NCBI RefSeq assembly: GCF_916618745.1
Contig: NZ_OU745373.1
Span: forward strand, 62,001-126,000
DNA: 64,000 nucleotides
Direction: 5' to 3'
Source of the DNA: Cardiobacterium sp. Marseille-Q4385
GTDB taxonomy: Bacteria; Pseudomonadota; Gammaproteobacteria; Cardiobacteriales; Cardiobacteriaceae
The notes under the pieces were generated by a model. It was not told the origin of the DNA. It ran no database searches and was given only the letters and a program-made list of their open reading frames with translations. The position numbers were made by a program, and so were the translations under genes. This document shows, piece by piece, positions 59,274 to 64,000 of this stretch (its first letter is position 1; each line of letters begins with the position of its first letter).

Positions 59274-60398
59274 TTATGTGGTCGGCAATGCCTGCAACTG
59301 CATTGCATCGCTCAGCCACAGCACGTCGTTCACATCGCGACGGGTGATGCGCGCCAGATCAGGGCAGTCAAGGTAGCGCGCGGGGTTGGTGATGACCATG
59401 CCGAGCGCGTCTTCTACCGCGAGGTGCATGTAGCGGATGGCGTTTTGCACGCATTGCAGCAGGGTGACGTGCGCGCCGGCGAGCGAGCCGTGTTCGTTGA
59501 CCAAGCGGTCTTTTTCGACGAAGACGCGCACCCCGCCCGGCAGGGTAAATTCGCGGATATCCGTGCCGATGGTGTGCATGGAATCGGTGACGAGGATAAG
59601 GCGGTCTTTGCCGATGAGTTTGCAGGCAGCGGCGAGCGAGAAGGGGTCAACGTGTACACCGTCGGCGATGATGCCGCAGTAGAGGCGCAGTTCGGCAGCA
59701 CTGCCGATAACGCCCGGTTCGCGACCGACCAGCGGCGGCATGGCGTTATAGAGGTGGGTCACGCCGCCGAGACCTTCGGCGAAAGCACGCTGCATATCGG
59801 CTTTCGCCGCCATGGTGTGCGCGGCGTTGACGCGGATGCCAAGCTCGCGGATACGGCGGACGGTGCCCGCCGGGACGCGTTCCGGCGCCAGCGAGATGAT
59901 GCTGTGTTGCAGGTCGGCAGCGTGTTTTTCGTAGCAGGCGAAGTCTTTGTCATCGGGGGCGCGGATGAGGCGCGGATCATGCGTGCCGTGTTTTTCCGGA
60001 TGGATGAACGGCCCCTCGAAATGCCCGCCAAGGATGCCGTGCACATGGCGGCTCGCTTCGGCGATGCTGGCGATGCCGCGCAGGTAGTTGTCCTGCGTGT
60101 CGCAGATGAAGGTCGGCAGCATGGCGACGGTGCCATAGGTGCGGTGCGCGGCGAGGATGTGCGCGAGGCCTTCTGCGTCGCAGTGCGCGTTCACCAAATA
60201 TCCGCCGCCACCATTTGCCTGTGTTTCGATGAAACCGGGGCTGAGGATGCCGCCGTTCAGGCGGCGCACGGGGGCGTCAACGGACAGGTCGCTGTCGGCG
60301 ATGATGGCGACGGTTTTGCCACCGTCAACGAGCAGGCTGTGGTCGTGCAACATGACGCCGTCATGAAAGATACGCGCGCCTTGGTAATAGAGGGTCAT
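59274..60398 (-). CDS. nagA: NagA, N-acetylglucosamine-6-phosphate deacetylase
   Basis: 374 residues. Deacetylates GlcNAc-6-P in amino sugar recycling. GFIETQANGGGG (like GFID-x-x-x-HG-x-G), metal Glu in GGHFEGPFIHPEKHGTHD, His in NAAHTMA and THLYNAMPPL, and the catalytic Asp in LVTDSMHTIG are visible. AGGAA precedes ATG 60398; a longer frame upstream is unsupported. nagB is not in the window. Confidence 0.93.
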   Translation of the reverse strand: MTLYYQGARIFHDGVMLHDHSLLVDGGKTVAIIADSDLSVDAPVRRLNGGILSPGFIETQANGGGGYLVNAHCDAEGLAHILAAHRTYGTVAMLPTFICDTQDNYLRGIASIAEASRHVHGILGGHFEGPFIHPEKHGTHDPRLIRAPDDKDFACYEKHAADLQHSIISLAPERVPAGTVRRIRELGIRVNAAHTMAAKADMQRAFAEGLGGVTHLYNAMPPLVGREPGVIGSAAELRLYCGIIADGVHVDPFSLAAACKLIGKDRLILVTDSMHTIGTDIREFTLPGGVRVFVEKDRLVNEHGSLAGAHVTLLQCVQNAIRYMHLAVEDALGMVITNPARYLDCPDLARITRRDVNDVLWLSDAMQLQALPTT

Positions 60399-60520
60399 GG
60401 TAGTTCCTGATGGAAGTGAGGCGGCTATTGTAGCGCTGCGACTGGGTGGCGGGTTGCAGGGCAAAAAATTTACTTCTAATATCCATTCCTGTATCTCGCA
60501 AACAGGCAAAGAGGTGAATC

Positions 60521-60742
60521 ATGGAAGCAAAGAAAAAATCATCCGGCGGGTGGTTGCATGGCTTTATTTTTGGCTTTTTATTTTCTATAGCCTTCAATAT
60601 CTTATGGAATTACCTTTATCCAAAATTGCAAGTAAAATATGGACTGGAATGGAATAGGAATTTTATTTCCTTCTGTATTTTTATCCCGGCGGTATCAGGT
60701 TATACTTACTATCTGCACAAGAAGAATCAGAATGCAAAATAA
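60521..60742 (+). CDS. Small two-helix membrane protein
   Basis: 73 residues: MEAKKKSSGG, helix GFIFGFLFSIAFNILWNYLY, then NFISFCIFIPAVSGYTYYL and a basic end. AGAGGTG precedes the ATG. Low GC compared with nagA. No family recognised. Confidence 0.7.
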   Translation: MEAKKKSSGGWLHGFIFGFLFSIAFNILWNYLYPKLQVKYGLEWNRNFISFCIFIPAVSGYTYYLHKKNQNAK

Positions 60743-60769
60743 TATTACCCAACTATATACGATGGAACA

Positions 60770-62029
60770 CTAATCCTGAACGGCCATGCTGTTAGCAATC
60801 TCTGGCTGTAAGATACGGTATGCTCCCCATAAGATTAACCATAAAGCAGTACCTAAAACCAGTGCCATCACAAAAGGCATATCCAAAAAATATAACACAC
60901 TACCCATTATAATTCCCATGCACAGTAGCACAACCCAGTGCATAGAAATAGGTAATATCATGATAAATCCTGCTGTTACTGCCAACAGCACAGCACTCCA
61001 TTGCGCTACGCTGATAAATTGCTCCATTAGTGATAACCAACGAAACTGCTCTCTGTATATCGCAAAATACGCAAGCTGCGATAATGTAGCAAATAACAAA
61101 GTACCGCCGAATACGAATACTGCTAGTAAACGTCGCGCCACTTCTGAAGCAATACCACTTTTGACGCTATCTGTTTCGCGCGGCAATATAAAGACAAAGA
61201 GGAAGGCGGCAATGCCACCGCCAGCAACAAATTGCCAAGGAATGCGAAAAAGGCCGTCATCATAAATAACACACAGGCTGCACAAGATGCCTATTACTGC
61301 GCCACTAAGCAGCATGGTAAATATGCCGGCCAAATTGCGCCGCAGATTGCAGACTACGGCAAAACAGGCTGTAATTAGCGCGGAAGGCAGACCAGCCATG
61401 CTGCCCATCATGATAAACGCCATCAACATGCCACTATCAAAAGTCCATCTCGCATGACGGATGGATTCCATTGTGCCGGTAATCAGCCAAAAAAACATGC
61501 CACCGCTAGCACCAGAAAAGAGGCAAACCGCTGCAATAAACAACCCATAGCACCGATTTATTCGTCTTTGTAAATCTTTATCTGCTAAAGGAGTATCTTC
61601 CGTTATCTTCGGTAAGAGAAAAATAAATCCTACTGTCGCCATAGCACAGCAGAGGATATACAGTATAGCATTCACAAACAACGCAAAATTCCAGCAATCT
61701 TTATCTAGAACATCAAATATATAAATAGGAGATATCCACAGGATATAGATGAAGTTGATGGATGCTGCTGCCGTTATTAGTAGGGTGCCATGCCAAAAAG
61801 AGCGCCGCAAACGTAATGACACAGCGAGTATAGCTACTAAAATTATCGGCACTAATGATAGTTTCCATATCATCCTAACCATAGCCACAATATAAATTGG
61901 CTCACTATTGCTTACCAGCAGATGGGTCAGAAAATAGAGCATCAACACGCTTAATGCACTAGTTAATAATCCTGCTCCCAAAATATAGACTAATAAAAAA
62001 CGGCCATACACCGAAAAGAGAAAAAACAT
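60770..62029 (-). CDS. Polytopic membrane protein, low GC
   Basis: 419 residues with about 11 hydrophobic segments, from FFLFSVYGRFLLVYILGAGL to MALVLGTALWLILWGAYRIL. A cytoplasmic loop with DTPLADKDLQRRINRC lies near 150-165. I do not recognise a family. GC is near 45%, well below the neighbours, suggesting transfer. GGGAGG just before ATG 62029 sets the start; an upstream TTG lies inside that ribosome site. Confidence 0.78.
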   Translation of the reverse strand: MFFLFSVYGRFLLVYILGAGLLTSALSVLMLYFLTHLLVSNSEPIYIVAMVRMIWKLSLVPIILVAILAVSLRLRRSFWHGTLLITAAASINFIYILWISPIYIFDVLDKDCWNFALFVNAILYILCCAMATVGFIFLLPKITEDTPLADKDLQRRINRCYGLFIAAVCLFSGASGGMFFWLITGTMESIRHARWTFDSGMLMAFIMMGSMAGLPSALITACFAVVCNLRRNLAGIFTMLLSGAVIGILCSLCVIYDDGLFRIPWQFVAGGGIAAFLFVFILPRETDSVKSGIASEVARRLLAVFVFGGTLLFATLSQLAYFAIYREQFRWLSLMEQFISVAQWSAVLLAVTAGFIMILPISMHWVVLLCMGIIMGSVLYFLDMPFVMALVLGTALWLILWGAYRILQPEIANSMAVQD

Positions 62030-62125
62030 AATGCCTCCCAATCAATATAACGTGCACTATGCGCTTTACTCAGGAATACTGCTTGAAGTAAGCGTGAATT
62101 GTGTGTGAAAAAACAGGGACGTCAT

Positions 62126-62146
62126 TTATCCCGCTTGGTGCGAAAA
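62126..62146 (+). repeat. Single partial 25-bp repeat
   Basis: ATTTATCCCGCTTGGTGCGA, upstream of gmk. Confidence 0.5.
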
Positions 62147-62299
62147 ATCCCCGCCCTGTGAGACTGTGAGAGATAAGGGTATGAACGCCATCCATGAACA
62201 GACGCATATTTGTAGCCCGCGCGAGGCGGTATTTTTCGCCGCATGCCGCCGGGCGGGGTGATAAAGTACGCGCCGTTTTTTCATGTCTCAGAGGGTTTT

Positions 62300-62911
62300 A
62301 TGCAGGGTCAGTTGTGGATTGTGGCTGCGCCGTCCGGCGGCGGCAAAACGAGTTTGATTGCCGAGGCGGTGCGCGTGCTGGATGATGTGGTCGAAAGCGT
62401 GTCGCACACGACGCGGCCGGCGCGTCCCGGCGAGATCGAGGGCGTGCATTATTTTTTTGTCCCGCCCGAGCGCTTCCAGGCGATGATCGATGCTGACGGT
62501 TTTCTCGAATATGCGCAGGTTTTCCACAATGCTTACGGTACGGCGGCGGCACAGGTAGACGCGCTGCTTGCAGCGGGCAAGGACGTGATTTTGAGCATCG
62601 ACTGGCAGGGTGCGCAGCAGGTGATGGCGCGCCGCCCGGATACGCGGTCGGTGTTTCTGCTGCCGCCGTCGCTGGATGCTTTGCGCGAACGTTTGACCGC
62701 ACGCGGTCAGGACAACCCTACGGTGGTGGAAAAGCGCATGGCGGAGGCGGAGGAGCAAATCAGCCACTTCAGCGCGTTTGAGTTTGTGATTGTCAACGAG
62801 GTGTTTGCGCAAGCGGCCGGGGAATTGCAGGCGCTGATTACCACCGACCGCCTGCGCCGCACGCGGCGCGAGCAGGATTTGCAGCCGCTGCTGGCGCGAC
62901 TGGGTCAGTAA
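62300..62911 (+). CDS. gmk: Gmk, guanylate kinase
   Basis: 203 residues. Phosphorylates GMP to GDP. P-loop APSGGGKTSL (about 9-18), SVSHTTRPARPGEIEGVHYF for GMP binding, DWQGAQQV, and the lid RLTARGQDNPTVVEKRM. ATG 62300 follows GAGGG and gives the standard N terminus. With guaA it covers two steps to GDP, but the genes are 55 kb apart. Confidence 0.96.
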   Translation: MQGQLWIVAAPSGGGKTSLIAEAVRVLDDVVESVSHTTRPARPGEIEGVHYFFVPPERFQAMIDADGFLEYAQVFHNAYGTAAAQVDALLAAGKDVILSIDWQGAQQVMARRPDTRSVFLLPPSLDALRERLTARGQDNPTVVEKRMAEAEEQISHFSAFEFVIVNEVFAQAAGELQALITTDRLRRTRREQDLQPLLARLGQ

Positions 62912-62923
62912 GCGGAAGCTGCA

Positions 62924-62945
62924 ATTTATCCCGCTTGGCGGGTTT
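62924..62945 (+). repeat. Single partial 25-bp repeat
   Basis: ATTTATCCCGCTTGGCGGGT, between gmk and its terminator. Confidence 0.5.
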
Positions 62946-62956
62946 TCACATGCGAC

Positions 62957-62988
62957 AAAAAAGCCTCCCCACTGGGGAGTTTTTTTGT
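62957..62988. terminator. Bidirectional terminator
   Basis: CTCCCC-ACT-GGGGAG (62965-62979) with A6 to the left and T8 to the right; shared by gmk and the convergent WG-repeat gene. Confidence 0.85.
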
Positions 62989-63016
62989 GCCGCTTTTCTG
63001 CATAAGCAGCAGGCGT

Positions 63017-64000
63017 CTAAAACCACTGCAACGGCAGTTCACGCAGGCGGCGTTCGACATCGAAGCGATTGAGTCCATCGCGGTGTTGCACCATGTCCGT
63101 GCGGACTTCGTGCAGGGCGTCGCGCAGCCAGGTTTTCAGCGGTATCAGTGTGTTTTCACCCCAGGCGCGGTAGTAGAGACGGCCTTCGCGGTCGGCGACG
63201 ATGCGGGACAGTTCTTCGTTGCGGTAGGGTTGGCGTTCGTCGTCGTATTCGTAGGCACTTATGAGGTAGTAGGGGTTGGTGCGGCTGGGGCGGGCGGTAA
63301 TGACGAAGGCGAGGCTGCGGCCATCACCCGGGCGTCCGTCGTCGTAATACGCCAGTTCGCTCAGCGCTGAGGTCGCGTTGAGCTTTGCCACGATGTACTG
63401 CTCGAAGGGGTTGTGGGTAAAGGGATAGGGGTAGTAGCGTCCGTCAATTCTCACGTCTGTCGGCGAGGTCGGCTGCGCCTTACCCCGCACGGTTTCGCCT
63501 TTTTGGTTGATGATGTGGCTTTGTGCGCTGTGATCAACGGCATCCAGCACGGCGTGTTCGCCGCCATCGATCCATTTGGTGCGCCAGTTACCGGTATAGA
63601 CGGTTGCATAGCCGTGCGAGAAGGGGTCGGCTGCGGCGTATTGCGCGGGGATGACTTTGCGTCCGTTGCCATCAACGAAGCCGACTTTGCCGTCCTCAAT
63701 AAAGCGGCGGTAGCCTTCTTCCCAGTAATCCATACCGTTGTCAAAAGAAATGGGCGAGTAGAGGTAGTGGCCAGCGCGGTCATAGATATCGCCCGCCGCC
63801 CAGGCCGGGGCATCGTCGGCGGCGCGGGGCTGATGAATGCTGGTGATAAATTCGATTTCTCCGCCCTGCGGATCCTCGTCGTACACTGTCCAGCCAATAT
63901 CGGGATAGCGGGCGGGCACCAGCACTCGCCCCGCCTCGTCTTTCAGGCCAACACGGTCGTCTTCCCGAAAATAATGCAGCGGAGCGGCAATGAGCGGCGA
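63017..64000 (-). CDS. WG-repeat protein, cut by the window end
   Basis: The frame is open to base 64000, so the 5' end is outside; 327 residues are visible. Units such as DRVGLKDEAGRVLVPARYPD then IG, and GKVGFVDGNGRKVIPAQYAA, are WG beta-hairpin repeats (KxGfid-x-xGkxviPxxYd). The C-terminal part (about 190-327) lacks clear repeats and is rich in Tyr and Arg. WG proteins are often extracellular or envelope-associated binding proteins; no function is assigned. Confidence 0.8.
   Translation of the reverse strand, partial: SPLIAAPLHYFREDDRVGLKDEAGRVLVPARYPDIGWTVYDEDPQGGEIEFITSIHQPRAADDAPAWAAGDIYDRAGHYLYSPISFDNGMDYWEEGYRRFIEDGKVGFVDGNGRKVIPAQYAAADPFSHGYATVYTGNWRTKWIDGGEHAVLDAVDHSAQSHIINQKGETVRGKAQPTSPTDVRIDGRYYPYPFTHNPFEQYIVAKLNATSALSELAYYDDGRPGDGRSLAFVITARPSRTNPYYLISAYEYDDERQPYRNEELSRIVADREGRLYYRAWGENTLIPLKTWLRDALHEVRTDMVQHRDGLNRFDVERRLRELPLQWF

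Overview
The window is about 60% GC, gene-dense and chromosomal. Lipid A synthesis (LpxB), ClpA/ClpS, Rep, quinone-type Dld and a fused HisIE point to a Gram-negative gammaproteobacterium. The mix of Sel1-repeat and leucine-rich-repeat proteins, many short intergenic repeats and Correia-like miniature elements (best known from Neisseria) would suit the Cardiobacteriaceae. That placement is an inference from content; nothing here proves it.

Layout: (1) 1-2427, the end of a polysaccharide deacetylase followed by hisA-hisF-hisIE. (2) 2595-5765, a low-GC accessory patch with a 28-repeat LRR protein, a small membrane protein and a decayed gene. (3) 5766-12026, one tightly packed minus-strand run: DUF5691, DUF4291, MoxR-type ATPase, membrane protein, YjbR-like protein, orphan antitoxin, guaA. 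(4) 12218-14890, fxsA-pncB-nadE (NAD synthesis). (5) 14996-25208, a Cys-rich Sel1 protein, ilvA, rpiA, lspA-ansA, tRNA-Pro, pgeF, lpxB, rep and a large Sel1 protein. (6) 25259-29660, a PAS protein, thiM-thiE, GNAT, GST and a WYL regulator, with two gene remnants between them. (7) 29796-38898, a Sel1 protein, rpe-trpE, a BirA-like remnant with coaX, a zinc metallopeptidase, purF, a HicB/HicA pair, an AhpD-like protein and dld. (8) 38899-39767, a repeat-filled gap. (9) 39768-49723, clpS-clpA, an M61 peptidase, a DHA2 exporter flanked by two copies of the pyrC 5' end, pyrC and rnr. (10) 49724-54576, repeats, two Correia-like elements, formamidase, an NrtR-like regulator, a SotB-like exporter and an IS5-family element. 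(11) 54577-64000, yceI, a 5-oxoproline locus (pcp, DUF979, DUF969, and a gamma-glutamylcyclotransferase-like gene), a lipoprotein, nagA, membrane proteins, gmk and a WG-repeat protein cut by the window end.

The least expected signals are non-coding. A 25-bp unit recurs in at least a dozen intergenic sites, in tandem at exactly 25 bp or, in one place, 35 bp. Two Correia-like elements occur, one short and one long. A 44-47-bp hairpin module is inserted in two unrelated repeats, and the window also holds an uninserted copy of each host repeat. Other points of interest are the MoxR-DUF4291-DUF5691 operon, the partial pyrC duplication around a transporter, an RNase R with a 48-bp tandem-repeat tail, and a short protein that looks like a decayed biotin ligase next to coaX.
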